38,491 bases of DNA from DASRRB01 sp036732755 (GCA_036732755.1 DAINBU010000041.1:1-38491), one strand, 5' to 3'; shown: positions 8,823-17,460, counted from the stretch's first letter. Numbers and translations: made by a program. Notes: generated from the letters alone by a model not told the origin.

Positions 8823-9938
8823 GTGCATTTCACCGTCGACTTCGAGCAGCTGCCGCCGGCGATCCGGGAGTGGTTCCTCGCGCTGCCGGAGGAGCTCGGC
8901 GCCACCCGCTTCTTCCGCGCGAACGAGCTCCTGAACGCCTACGTCGACCGGCTGCTGTGCGAGCACCTCGACGCGCTCGGCGCCGCGCCGGCGCCCCTCG
9001 CACGCCCGGAGCTCTACGCCTGGCTGCTGCGCAAGCTCGAGCGCGCCGGCTTCGTCGAGCTCGATCCGTGGGGGCGCGTCGCGCGGCGCCGCGCGCCCGA
9101 GGAGAGCGCGGCCGCCGTCGAGTCCATGGCGCTCGTTGAGTCCCCCGACCTCGCGCCGAGCCTCGCGCTCTTCGACGCGGCGCGCGCCGGCTTCGTCGAC
9201 GTCGTGACCGGCAGGAAGACCGGCGCCGACGTCCTGCTCACGCCGGCGGCCGTGCCGCTCTGGAAGGCCTACTTCGACAACGCGAACTTCGGCTACGCCG
9301 CGAACAACCGCGTCGCCGCACGCCTGTGCACCGACGCGGCAGCCGGGCGGCGCGGGCTGCGCGTCGTCGAGCTCGGCGGCGGGCTCGGCAGCGCGGCGGA
9401 GGCACTGCTCGCGCGTCTCGCGCCGCAGATCGGCCGCTACGTCTTCACCGAGCTCTCGCCCTTCTTCCTCTCCGGCGCCAAGCGCAAGCTCGCGGGCGCC
9501 TTCCCGAACGTGCCGTTCGAGTTCCGGCCGCTCGACGTGAACCGGCCTTTCGACGAACAAGGCGCGGCCGCCGCGAGTGCCGACCTCGTCCTCGCCGTGA
9601 ACGTCTTGCACGTCGCGCGCGACGTCGGGCGCACGCTGGCCGAGGCGCGCCGCCTGCTCGCGCCCGGCGGCACGCTGGTGATGGTCGAGTGCGTGCGGCC
9701 GGCGCCGGGCGTGCCGATCTACGTCGACTACCCGTTCCAGCTCCTCGACGAGTTCTGGCGCATCGACGACGCGGGGCCGCTGCGCCCGCACGGCGGCTTC
9801 CTCACGCTGCGCGACTGGCGCGGCCTGCTCGAGCGCGCCGGCCTCGAGCTCCGCGCGCTGCTCCCCGACCACGAGACGATCGAGAAGTGGTACTCCGGCT
9901 ACCACCTCGTCGGGCTCGCCGCGGCGGCGCCGCGGTGA
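8823..9938 (+). CDS. SAM methyltransferase resembling polyketide-synthase C-methyltransferase domains
   Basis: A 371-residue protein starting at GTG. The N-terminal ~150 residues are helical. The SAM-binding core starts at VVELGGGLGSAAEALLARL (about residues 180-198), followed by YVFTELSPFFLSGAKRKL and FRPLDVNRPFDEQG, then the motif-III-like LVLAVNVLHVARDVGRTLAEARRLLAPGG. The blocks fTelSpfFl..A and lDvnrp...QG are the pattern of Methyltransf_12 domains embedded in polyketide synthases, but here it is a stand-alone gene with no PKS modules in the window. The substrate is therefore unknown; small-molecule or fatty-acyl C-methylation is an inference. Confidence 0.83.
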   Translation: MHFTVDFEQLPPAIREWFLALPEELGATRFFRANELLNAYVDRLLCEHLDALGAAPAPLARPELYAWLLRKLERAGFVELDPWGRVARRRAPEESAAAVESMALVESPDLAPSLALFDAARAGFVDVVTGRKTGADVLLTPAAVPLWKAYFDNANFGYAANNRVAARLCTDAAAGRRGLRVVELGGGLGSAAEALLARLAPQIGRYVFTELSPFFLSGAKRKLAGAFPNVPFEFRPLDVNRPFDEQGAAAASADLVLAVNVLHVARDVGRTLAEARRLLAPGGTLVMVECVRPAPGVPIYVDYPFQLLDEFWRIDDAGPLRPHGGFLTLRDWRGLLERAGLELRALLPDHETIEKWYSGYHLVGLAAAAPR

Positions 9939-9974
9939 GTCGGCGCGCGCGGCGGCCTTCCGCGAGGCCTCTCG

Positions 9975-11540
9975 TCACTGCGTGAAAAACTGCTCGATGC
10001 CGCTCGGTTCGAGCTTGCCGTTGGCGTCGAGGGTGAAGGCTTGCAATTCGATCGTGTTGGTACCGGCGGGCCACGGGACCAGCGCGCTGATTACGTCGCG
10101 TCCGGTCGCGTCGAGGGCGCCGAACTGGAGCAGCGTGAAGAACGGCGTGCCGTTGATGGCGCGCAGGAAGAGGGCGTAGGGGCTCCCCGCGATCCCCTGA
10201 CCCAAGGTGGCAGTGACGGTCTGGCCGCCGAAAGCGAAATGCGGCCAGAGGTCGACGTTGAAGTCGAAGCCGCGCCAGATGCTGACGCTGCCGGCCACGC
10301 GGAGCGTGCCGTTGTCCTCGAATGGTGCGCCACAGACCCAATCGACGTGGCCGTCACCGTCGAAGTCGGCCACCGGACCGATCGGTGCGCCAAGACCGAC
10401 GACTACAGCGGTGTCCATGCAGTGGTAGATGAGTTCGCCGTCGCGGCCGGAGTAGACGAAGACCGCTCCATGACTGTTCTCGTCGAGAGCTGGCGCACCG
10501 ATCATGTAATCGACGACGCCGTCGCCATTCACGTCACCTGCGCCGCGCGTCGCGTATCCGAGCAGCCAGCCGAGGTTGACGTCGTCCGACGTGTAGGTCC
10601 GCATCACCGAACCGTCTTTCCCGGAGTAGAGCGCGGCGAATCCGCCTCCGGTCACGACGCGGTCGTCACGTGGAGCGCCCACCAGGAAATCCGCGAAGCC
10701 GTCCGCGTCGACGTCGCCGACGATCGACACTCCCTTGCCGAAGTCCGCATACCGGCGCGTCGATCCGATCTGGTGGAGCAACGCCCCGGTCGCACCGGAG
10801 AAGACGCACGCGGCGCCGCCCAGCGTGAGGAAACTCGAGCCGATGTCGCCGACGATCACGTCGGGCACGCCATCCCCGTCGACATCGCCGCCGCCACCCA
10901 AGGAGAAGCCGAAGTAGACGGAGGACTTGGGTGCCGTGAGGGTCCAGATCAGGCTCCCGTCGGCGCCCGACAAGATCAACGCGGACTTGGACGCCTCGAC
11001 GTTCACAGCGAAGTCGGAGATCTGGTCGCCGTTGACGTCGCCGACGTTGGCAAGGCCGCGACCTAGCGCGTCACCGGCCGCGGATCCGTCGACGGAATAG
11101 ATCACCGCACCCGTGCTGCCCGAGTAGACGGTGATTTCGCCTTGGGCCGTGAGGGTTCGAGTCACCAGAGGCGCGCCGACCGCGAAGTCGGGAACGCCAT
11201 CACCGTCGACGTCGCCGACTCCGGCGACGGTGTTCCCGAAGAATTCGTTCGTGCTGCCTCCGTAATAGGAATAAACGGTCGACCCGTCCTTCCCAGAGAT
11301 CAGGCAGGCGAAGCCCGCTTGGGTCGCGACGGTTGAATCGAGGGGCGCGCCGGCGACCAATTCGGGGACTCCGTCGCCGTCGACGTCGCCAACGACATCG
11401 AGCGACGTGCCGAACTCCCCGAAGTAGGTCGTCCCGTATTGCTTCCAGATCAACTCTTGACCGCAGAGCGGCGAGTTGAGGAGGGCGGCCAAGACTCCAG
11501 CCTCGATCGTGCCGACGAGTCGAATCGTGTTCAGCTTCAT
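9975..11540 (-). CDS. Secreted FG-GAP (integrin-alpha-like) propeller protein
   Basis: A 521-residue exported protein. The N-terminal signal is followed by LIWKQYGTTYFGEFGTSLDVVGDVDGDGVPELVAG (split here by motif: FGTSLDVVGDVDGDG then VPELVAGAP). About seven FG-GAP blades follow, each with a calcium-loop DxDGDGxxD and a GAP motif (VPDFAVGAPL, FADFLVGAPRDD, VVDYMIGAPALDE, HVDWVCGAPFED). The last ~90 residues (GGQTVTATLGQG, GTPFFTLLQFGALDATGR, TNTIELQAFTLDANGK) form a beta-sandwich-like tail that I associate with planctomycete exported proteins. Codon choice is less extreme in G/C than in most neighbours. The ATG at 11540 precedes the signal; upstream in-frame sequence is arginine-rich shadow. 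No Shine-Dalgarno is visible. Confidence 0.88.
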   Translation of the reverse strand: MKLNTIRLVGTIEAGVLAALLNSPLCGQELIWKQYGTTYFGEFGTSLDVVGDVDGDGVPELVAGAPLDSTVATQAGFACLISGKDGSTVYSYYGGSTNEFFGNTVAGVGDVDGDGVPDFAVGAPLVTRTLTAQGEITVYSGSTGAVIYSVDGSAAGDALGRGLANVGDVNGDQISDFAVNVEASKSALILSGADGSLIWTLTAPKSSVYFGFSLGGGGDVDGDGVPDVIVGDIGSSFLTLGGAACVFSGATGALLHQIGSTRRYADFGKGVSIVGDVDADGFADFLVGAPRDDRVVTGGGFAALYSGKDGSVMRTYTSDDVNLGWLLGYATRGAGDVNGDGVVDYMIGAPALDENSHGAVFVYSGRDGELIYHCMDTAVVVGLGAPIGPVADFDGDGHVDWVCGAPFEDNGTLRVAGSVSIWRGFDFNVDLWPHFAFGGQTVTATLGQGIAGSPYALFLRAINGTPFFTLLQFGALDATGRDVISALVPWPAGTNTIELQAFTLDANGKLEPSGIEQFFTQ

Positions 11541-11784
11541 GAGGCGGAGGCCATGAGCTCTCGCGACCGAACGAGCGCGAGGACGGAGATGAGAAGACGG
11601 TAACGCGGACCAGCGACTCCACAAGGCGTCGCCAATCGCGCACGGCAGTGCGCCGGAGCGGCCGACGACGCGGCCTGGCTTGCTCGACGGCACGATGGGC
11701 GGGAGTGCCCTGCAGTGCGGAATGGAGCTGCGTTACCATCCCGCGAATGAGTGTTCCCGCGGTGAATCGCTTGCCGACCGCGCG
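11541..11784. other. Intergenic region between fabZ and the FG-GAP gene
   Basis: 244 bp lie between the end of the fabZ-like gene and the start of the FG-GAP gene, both on the minus strand. It should hold the FG-GAP promoter and any fabZ terminator, but I find no hairpin with a T-tract and no convincing ORF. Confidence 0.4.
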
Positions 11785-12258
11785 TCAGGCCGGGGAGGCA
11801 CCCAGGTGGATCGCGAGCGCGCCCTCGGCGACCGTCACGCCGCCGCGCCGCATTGTCACCTCGACCGCGCCGCTGTTCTCGAAGCGCGTCGTGACGATCG
11901 CCTCGACCTCGAGCAGCTCGCGCGGCCGCACCGGCGCGCGGAACTTCATCGTGATGATCTTGGCGAGGCTCGGCGGACGCTGCGGCGTCGGGATCGAGTC
12001 GCTGCGCGCTGCGAGCGCGAGCCCCGCCGCCTGCGCGCACGCCTCGACCAGGATCACGCCCGGCATGATCGGGTGGCCGGGGAAGTGGCCGCGCAGGAAC
12101 TCCTCGCTGCCGTCGAACTCGACCTCGGCGAGCGTGCGCACGCCCAGCGTCCACTCGCGCAGCCGCTTCAGGAAGAAGAAGGGCGGCCGGTGCGGCAAGA
12201 GGCGCATCAGCTCTTCGGCGGAGAGCGGCGCGGTCAGGGCGTTCACGAACGTTTCCAT
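11785..12258 (-). CDS. fabZ: 3-hydroxyacyl-ACP dehydratase, FabZ-like
   Basis: A 157-residue hot-dog-fold dehydratase of normal FabZ length. LLPHRPPFFFLKRL matches the N-terminal block. The catalytic pair is His58 in GHFPGHPIMPG and Glu72 in VILVEACAQAAG, with the same 14-residue spacing as in E. coli FabZ. It dehydrates 3-hydroxyacyl-ACP to trans-2-enoyl-ACP in fatty-acid elongation. The gene is separate from other fab or lpx genes here, so it could also be a specialised paralogue. It is divergent from the secreted protein at 12309, with 50 bp between starts. Confidence 0.93.
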   Translation of the reverse strand: METFVNALTAPLSAEELMRLLPHRPPFFFLKRLREWTLGVRTLAEVEFDGSEEFLRGHFPGHPIMPGVILVEACAQAAGLALAARSDSIPTPQRPPSLAKIITMKFRAPVRPRELLEVEAIVTTRFENSGAVEVTMRRGGVTVAEGALAIHLGASPA

Positions 12259-12308
12259 GCGCGAGCCTTTTATCCGCGCGCGCTCGGCCCCCGATGGAGG
12301 ATCGCAGG

Positions 12309-13562
12309 ATGGCGGTGACGACGAAGTGGTGCGCGCGCGCCGGCGCGCTCGGGCTCGGATTCGCCGCCGCGTGCGCGCTGCCCGGGCGGGCCACCGACGG
12401 CCGCGCCTCGCCGCGCTGGCGGTCGCTGCCGGTCGAGGCGCCGGCCGGAAATCTCGATTCGACCGGCTCGTACGTCGTCTCTGAGCGCGCGCAAACGAGC
12501 TTCGTGCGGCCGAAGGTCGTCGCCGACGAGCGCGTCTGCGGCGGACGCAAGAAGGCGCGCGTCGCGGTGCTGATCTACGACCCGGTGCTGAAGTGCGAGG
12601 GGGGCAAGCGCGTCACCGAGTGGCTGAACGCGGCCGACCCGGTCGAGTACAGCTACGTCATGGCCGACGTCGTCCGCCAGGCGAGCTGGGGCTACATCAA
12701 CTATGAGATCGCCGAGGTGATCCGCGTCGACGCCTTCCCGATCAAGGTCGACGGCTTTCGCTACACCGACCAGACGTTCGTCGAGGTGAGGAAGACGCAG
12801 GAGTGGCAGCCTTCGTCGAGCAGCTACCGCAAGATGCTCGAGGAGAACGGCCTGCTCGAGCGCGTACAGCGCGGCGACCTCCACGAAGTGTGGGTGTGGG
12901 GCTGCGGCGGCATGCACTTCGACGAGTTCGCGATGTACATCCCCAACCGCTACGCGCGCTTCGGCCCGACCGACAACCTCTGGCTCTACCGCCCCTACGA
13001 CATCCCGCCGGAATGCGGGCGCACGCTGTGGATGATGGGTTTCAACTACGAGTGCGGGCCCGACAACATGGTCCACAGCTACGTGCACCGCGTCGAATCG
13101 ATGCTCGCGCTGCAGTTCGGCGACGGCATCTGGGACTGCCAGAACCGCCGCGACGCGTGGAACGTCTTCTCGCGGCTGGAGAACGACTTCCCCGGCACGC
13201 CCTCCATGGTCGGCAATGCGCACGTCCCGCCCAACGGCCAGGAGGGCTACGACTACAACAACAAACGGCGCGTGCTCTCGTACGCCGACCAGTGGTTGAA
13301 CTACCCCGTCCTGACCGGAAAGCCGCGCCTGATCGGCTCCGACGAGTGGGGCAACAACCAGTTCGGTTACGAGAAGTGGTACCTCGAACACCTTCCGAAG
13401 GCCCCCGGAGCGACGAAGGAGGGTTACAACAACTGGTGGGTCTACGTCGCGAACACGGACGAGGACCTGCCGGAGTACGTGGCGCCGACGGCGAAGGAGA
13501 TGGTCCTGCCGGACGGGTGGACGGAGAACGCGGCGATCGGATCGGCTCCGTCGAGTCGATGA
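12309..13562 (+). CDS. Conserved secreted protein of unknown function (probable lipoprotein)
   Basis: A 417-residue protein. The ATG at 12309 is chosen over the one at 12294 because GGAGG (12296-12300) lies 8 nt before it. The N-terminus is a signal sequence with a lipobox-like AAAC (Cys22). The mature protein has a core VHEVWVWG-like block (LHEVWVWGCGGMHFDEFAMY), a MMGFNYECGPDNMVHSYVHR block and a C-terminal SDEWGNNQFGYEKWYLEHLP block rich in Trp, Tyr and Asn. The combination E-V-W-V-W-G ... M-G-F-N-Y-E-x-G ... H-R-x-E is one I recall from uncharacterised secreted proteins of several phyla; no enzymatic role is known to me. Conserved His, Glu and Asp suggest a hydrolase or a metal site, but that is speculation. 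Confidence 0.75.
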   Translation: MAVTTKWCARAGALGLGFAAACALPGRATDGRASPRWRSLPVEAPAGNLDSTGSYVVSERAQTSFVRPKVVADERVCGGRKKARVAVLIYDPVLKCEGGKRVTEWLNAADPVEYSYVMADVVRQASWGYINYEIAEVIRVDAFPIKVDGFRYTDQTFVEVRKTQEWQPSSSSYRKMLEENGLLERVQRGDLHEVWVWGCGGMHFDEFAMYIPNRYARFGPTDNLWLYRPYDIPPECGRTLWMMGFNYECGPDNMVHSYVHRVESMLALQFGDGIWDCQNRRDAWNVFSRLENDFPGTPSMVGNAHVPPNGQEGYDYNNKRRVLSYADQWLNYPVLTGKPRLIGSDEWGNNQFGYEKWYLEHLPKAPGATKEGYNNWWVYVANTDEDLPEYVAPTAKEMVLPDGWTENAAIGSAPSSR

Positions 13563-13586
13563 CCCCGGGTTGCGTGGTGATCCGCG

Positions 13587-14633
13587 ATGACCACGAAGGA
13601 ACCGCGAATACTCGGGGTGGAAGAGGTCGAGGCGTTCGTCCGTTACGAGCTGTTCGATCCCGGGCGGAACGAAGCGATCGTCGCGGTCACGACGCGTTCG
13701 GGTGAACCGGAGCCGCTGATCCCTCCCGCGCGGCTCGCGCAGGAGCTGGCCGGGAAGGCGCGCGTCGTGGTGATCCCCACCGGCGTCGTGACCTGGCGCC
13801 TCACGAGCGAGTTGCCGGCGCGCCTCGGCGTCTACGGCGGAGCGGTGCGCGTCTGGATGCCCGGTCTCTCGCCCGGCTCCGACCCCTTCGTCCATCCGTT
13901 GATGATGGTGTTCACGCAGGAGGACGTCGCGCGCGTCGTCGCGCGGATCCGTTCGATCCTCGGGATCCCGGAGCCAGTGCGGGAGCCCGTTCCGGTTCCG
14001 GTCGCGGACGGGTCGCCGCCACCTCCGCCGCTTTCGGCGCGTGAGGAAGAGCTCGAGCGGGAGTGCCGCGACCTCGCGCGCGATCGGGAGGAGCTCCTGC
14101 AGCGGGTCGAGAAGCTCCGCGACGAGCTGAAGCAGGTGCGCATCGAGGTGCAGACGCTGCGCAAGCGGCTGCGTTCGGCCGGAGCGTCGTCGGCGAGTTC
14201 GCCGGCGGACGACCCGACGTCCACGCCGGCGAGCTTCCTCGCTGCGGTGCGCGAGGCGTACGCCGCGCTGTACCCGCCGGCGGACGCGCGGCAGTTCCCG
14301 CTGCGCACGGCGCGCGTCGGACCGAAGTTCCTCGAATCGGTCCGTTTGCTCGAGACGGTGGGAACGGAGCGCGTCGTCGAAGTGTGCGCGCACGTCGCGG
14401 CGGGACGGGCGCACGAGATCCCCGGTCTCCACGCCCATCCGTTGCGCAGCGGCGACCGCGGCGCCCCCAACCGCGTGCGGGCGCGCGACGGCGCCCAGGC
14501 GTGGCGTTGCGCGCTCAAGGTCGGCTCGCTGTCGGCCGGCCGGCTGCACTGGTGGGTGCTTCAGGGCGTCGAGGGCGGAGCGATCGAGTTCGCCTCCATC
14601 GGGCTGCACGACGACATGGACATCCCTGAGTAG
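13587..14633 (+). CDS. Protein of unknown function with N-terminal globular domain, coiled coil and C-terminal domain
   Basis: A 348-residue soluble protein with no signal peptide. The N-terminal domain (about 1-130) contains VVVIPTGVVTWRLTSELPAR followed by LGVYGGAVRVWMPG and DPFVHPLMM. This resembles, from memory, an N-terminal module of large uncharacterised actinobacterial proteins. A proline-rich linker (PVREPVPVPVADGSPPPPP) leads to a charged coiled coil (about 155-210, EEELERECRDLARDREELLQ onward). The C-terminal domain (about 220-348) starts with FLAAVREAYAALYPP and includes GPKFLESVRLLE. I do not recognise it. The architecture suggests a sensor or adaptor protein. It starts 24 bp after the previous gene with only a weak GGTGA upstream, and is followed by the M1-like gene. 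Confidence 0.7.
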   Translation: MTTKEPRILGVEEVEAFVRYELFDPGRNEAIVAVTTRSGEPEPLIPPARLAQELAGKARVVVIPTGVVTWRLTSELPARLGVYGGAVRVWMPGLSPGSDPFVHPLMMVFTQEDVARVVARIRSILGIPEPVREPVPVPVADGSPPPPPLSAREEELERECRDLARDREELLQRVEKLRDELKQVRIEVQTLRKRLRSAGASSASSPADDPTSTPASFLAAVREAYAALYPPADARQFPLRTARVGPKFLESVRLLETVGTERVVEVCAHVAAGRAHEIPGLHAHPLRSGDRGAPNRVRARDGAQAWRCALKVGSLSAGRLHWWVLQGVEGGAIEFASIGLHDDMDIPE

Positions 14634-14671
14634 CGTGCCGCGACGGCGGTGATCGCGCTGGATTCTCGACC

Positions 14672-16783
14672 ATGTGGATCCTTCCCTTCGTCTTCGCGCT
14701 CGGCCTCCAGACCGCCCCCAAGTTCGTCCACGAGCGGCCCGACTTCGAGGTCGCGCTGCCGTCGTCGGAGTGGGTGCGGCGGGAAGTGGGCGGCGGCAGC
14801 GGCGCCGGTGGCATCGTCACGGTCGTCCTCGCGCCGGTCGCCGACCTGACCACGCGCTGCTCGATCCTGCGTCAGCCGGTCACGTTCCTGAGGGACGGGC
14901 TCACGACGCGCGAGACGCAGCTCCAGGGCACGGCGGGGGAGCTCTACCAGCGGGTGCGCCTGGGTCCCGCGAAACTCGGCGCGCGCGAGACGACGCGTCT
15001 CGACTACACGATCGCCGGCGCGCTGACGATCGAGTGGGCGTTCCGGGATGGCGACGCGTGGGTGATCTTCCAGATCGCCGCGCCCGCGGCGACATGGAGC
15101 GACCCGGCCGCGCGCGCCGCGCTCGACGCAATGCGCGACTCCTTCGTCTGGAAAGGGGGCAGCGTCGCGCCGCCCGCGCCGGTCGACGCCACGCCGGTAG
15201 CGCAGGTCCGCGAGCGGCGGCGCGCCGCGTCGAGCGAGCCGCCGCCGCCGTTCGAGGTCACTCGGCACACGATCGACGTCCGCATCGATCCCGAGGCGCG
15301 CTCGCTCGAGGTCGACGACACCCTCGAACTCCGCGCGCGGGTCGACGGCGCCCGTCAGCTCACGCTCTACACCTCGGTCGTCGAGGTCGACGACGTGACC
15401 TGCGACGCGCCGATCGAGTGGAAGGCCGGGAAGGCGCCGCAGGCCGACACGCTGACGATCGACCTGAAGGAGCCGCTGAAGAGCGGCCAGACGCTCGCGA
15501 TGAGCATACACGCGGCGAGCACGGACTACTTCCTCACAGTCGACCAAAAGCTCGTCGAGGAGGTCGCGGTGCTCGGGCAGGTCCGCCCGCGCTCGAGCTA
15601 CTCCTCGCACGTCGTCTGGTATCCGATCGACGCGCACAACGACGCCGCGGTGGACATCACCTTCGACGTGCCTGCGAAGTACGTGGCGCTCACCGGCGGC
15701 GAGCTCGTCGAGAGCTCGGAGGCGGGGGGCCGACGGACCTTCCGCTACGTCGAGCCGCTGCGCACGCGGCGGTTGATCCCCTTCGGCTTCGCCGTGGGCG
15801 AGTACGTCTCGCGCGCCGGCAGGAGCGAGGCGGGGCTCGAGCTCTCGGCGTGGGGATTCGCGGGCGAGGAGAAGCGGCTCGACCAGCGCGTCGCGACGCT
15901 GCTGCAGGCGGCCGCCGCGTTCGAGCACGCCTTCGGTCCGCTGCCGTGGAAGCAGGTCCGCTTCGTCCACGTCCGGCCCGAGCGCAAGGAGACGGGCGTC
16001 AGCCTGCCCGGGATGATCGTCGTCTCCGACGGCTACTTCCCCGACCTCGACGGCGTCGACCTCTCGGACGGGGATCTCTCGCGACGCGGCGCCCTCGGTC
16101 TGCTCGTCGTCGCCGACGAGCTCTCGCACCAGTGGAACATCTACGCCGCCGGCTTCCCCAACGAGCTCGGCGAAGGGCTCTCGACCTACACCAACGCGCT
16201 CTTCGTCGAGGCGCGCCACGGCCACGACGCCTACCTCAAGACGATGCGCTCCGTGCGCGACGGGTGGATCGGTCCGGCGGGGGCCGAGACGGAGTTCGCC
16301 ATCGCGAACCCCGCCGTCTACTCGAACTCGCGCTACCGCTCCGTCGTCTTCTGCAAGACGCCCGTCGTGCTCCACGGGTTGCGCCGGCGGCTCGGCGACG
16401 AGCGCTTCTTCGCGGGCCTGCGCCGCGCCTTCGAGCTGCGCGATCCCGACGTCGACGGCTTCGAGCGCTTCGAGCGCGGCTTCGAGGAGGCGACGCGCCT
16501 CGACCTGCGCCCCTTCTTCGACCAGTGGTTCTTCCGCGCCGGCTTCCCGACCCTCGAGGTCGGGCACGAGAAGAGCGCGTCCGGAGTCCGCGTCACGCTG
16601 CGCCAGACGCAGACGGGCGAGCCCTACGACCTCGACGTCGTGCTGCGGATCGCCTGCGAGGACGGCTCGTCGCGCGACGTCTCCGTCACTTCGAACGCGC
16701 GGGAGCAGTCGTTCGACTTCGCGCTCCCGTCGCCGCCGAAGGAGGTGACCCTCGATCCGGAGGGGACGCTGCCGGCGAGGTAG
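14672..16783 (+). CDS. M1 aminopeptidase-like protein with degenerate active site
   Basis: A 703-residue protein with a short hydrophobic N-terminus (MWILPFVFALGLQT), probably exported. Residues ~17-165 resemble a PsbP/DUF1795-like domain (RPDFEVALPSSEWV). From ~200 an M1 N-terminal beta domain (TIDVRIDPEARSLEVDDTLELRA) begins, followed by the catalytic-like domain. The zinc motif HExxH is DELSH here (Asp482, His486), though W follows as HQW and the third-ligand region GEGLSTYTNALF (Glu501) remains. The spacing His486-Glu501 is four residues shorter than usual. The catalytic Tyr of the YxKG motif is replaced by Phe560 in VFCKTPVVLHGLRRRLG, and no GAMEN motif is visible. The likely reading is a catalytically dead or repurposed M1 protein. 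The end of the gene is followed by the metal-efflux cluster. Confidence 0.82.
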   Translation: MWILPFVFALGLQTAPKFVHERPDFEVALPSSEWVRREVGGGSGAGGIVTVVLAPVADLTTRCSILRQPVTFLRDGLTTRETQLQGTAGELYQRVRLGPAKLGARETTRLDYTIAGALTIEWAFRDGDAWVIFQIAAPAATWSDPAARAALDAMRDSFVWKGGSVAPPAPVDATPVAQVRERRRAASSEPPPPFEVTRHTIDVRIDPEARSLEVDDTLELRARVDGARQLTLYTSVVEVDDVTCDAPIEWKAGKAPQADTLTIDLKEPLKSGQTLAMSIHAASTDYFLTVDQKLVEEVAVLGQVRPRSSYSSHVVWYPIDAHNDAAVDITFDVPAKYVALTGGELVESSEAGGRRTFRYVEPLRTRRLIPFGFAVGEYVSRAGRSEAGLELSAWGFAGEEKRLDQRVATLLQAAAAFEHAFGPLPWKQVRFVHVRPERKETGVSLPGMIVVSDGYFPDLDGVDLSDGDLSRRGALGLLVVADELSHQWNIYAAGFPNELGEGLSTYTNALFVEARHGHDAYLKTMRSVRDGWIGPAGAETEFAIANPAVYSNSRYRSVVFCKTPVVLHGLRRRLGDERFFAGLRRAFELRDPDVDGFERFERGFEEATRLDLRPFFDQWFFRAGFPTLEVGHEKSASGVRVTLRQTQTGEPYDLDVVLRIACEDGSSRDVSVTSNAREQSFDFALPSPPKEVTLDPEGTLPAR

Positions 16784-16904
16784 CGGCCGATCCGCGAATG
16801 GAGGCTGCACTTCAGGAAGCCCCCTGCGCGAGTCGAACAGTTCCTTCGAAGTTGCCGGCGGACGGCGGTTCGGGGTACCCTCGGCGGATCGAGGTGTCGC
16901 GACA

Positions 16905-17339
16905 ATGATTCGATTGCGGTTCGGTCGTCTGCTCGGATTCGGGCTCAGCCTGCTTGCGGCGGGGGTGTCGTCGCTGGCGGGTGGGGCGCTGTTGATCCGT
17001 TGCGAGGAGCCGGACGGCTGCGTTCAGATCGAGCTCGTTGCGCGTTCGTCGGCGTCGTCCACGGCGTGCGGCGGCCACGAGCACGAGGCGTCGATCGCTC
17101 CGGCGGGCGACGCGCTGTCGCATCCGTGCAAGGACACCGTGATCGCGTCGTTCTCGGAAGAGGCGCGACCCGAGAAGAGCGTCCAGGTCTCGTCGAAGTA
17201 CCGCGATGCGGCGCCGCCGTCGTTCGCGATTCTGTCGTTCGCGAGCGCACGCGAAGCCTTCGCTCCGGCGCGCGACATCCCGCGGTGGTGCACGCACCGC
17301 GTCCTCGTCGTCCCCTCGTCGGTCGTCCTGCGGATTTGA
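16905..17339 (+). CDS. Small exported Cys/His protein heading a metal-efflux operon
   Basis: A 144-residue protein with a clear signal peptide (LLGFGLSLLAAGVSSLAGGALL) and a GAGGTG ribosome-binding site (16891-16896 region) 8 nt before the ATG. The mature part has Cys and His residues spaced as CEEPDGC, ACGGHEHE and SHPCKDTV, a pattern I associate with small proteins encoded just ahead of heavy-metal RND pumps. A role as periplasmic metal sensor or chaperone is inferred from these residues and from its position 121 bp upstream of the TolC-like gene on the same strand. No known family can be named with certainty. Confidence 0.65.
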   Translation: MIRLRFGRLLGFGLSLLAAGVSSLAGGALLIRCEEPDGCVQIELVARSSASSTACGGHEHEASIAPAGDALSHPCKDTVIASFSEEARPEKSVQVSSKYRDAAPPSFAILSFASAREAFAPARDIPRWCTHRVLVVPSSVVLRI

Positions 17340-17460
17340 GCGGCGCCACGGCGTAGCTCCGGGGCCGCAGCGCGCGAGCGCGCGGCCTCGTTTCATCCCG
17401 TCCGCGTGAGCCGAATCGTTCCGGCTCGCACTCCGCCTCCCGATCGGCCGAGGGTCCGTC

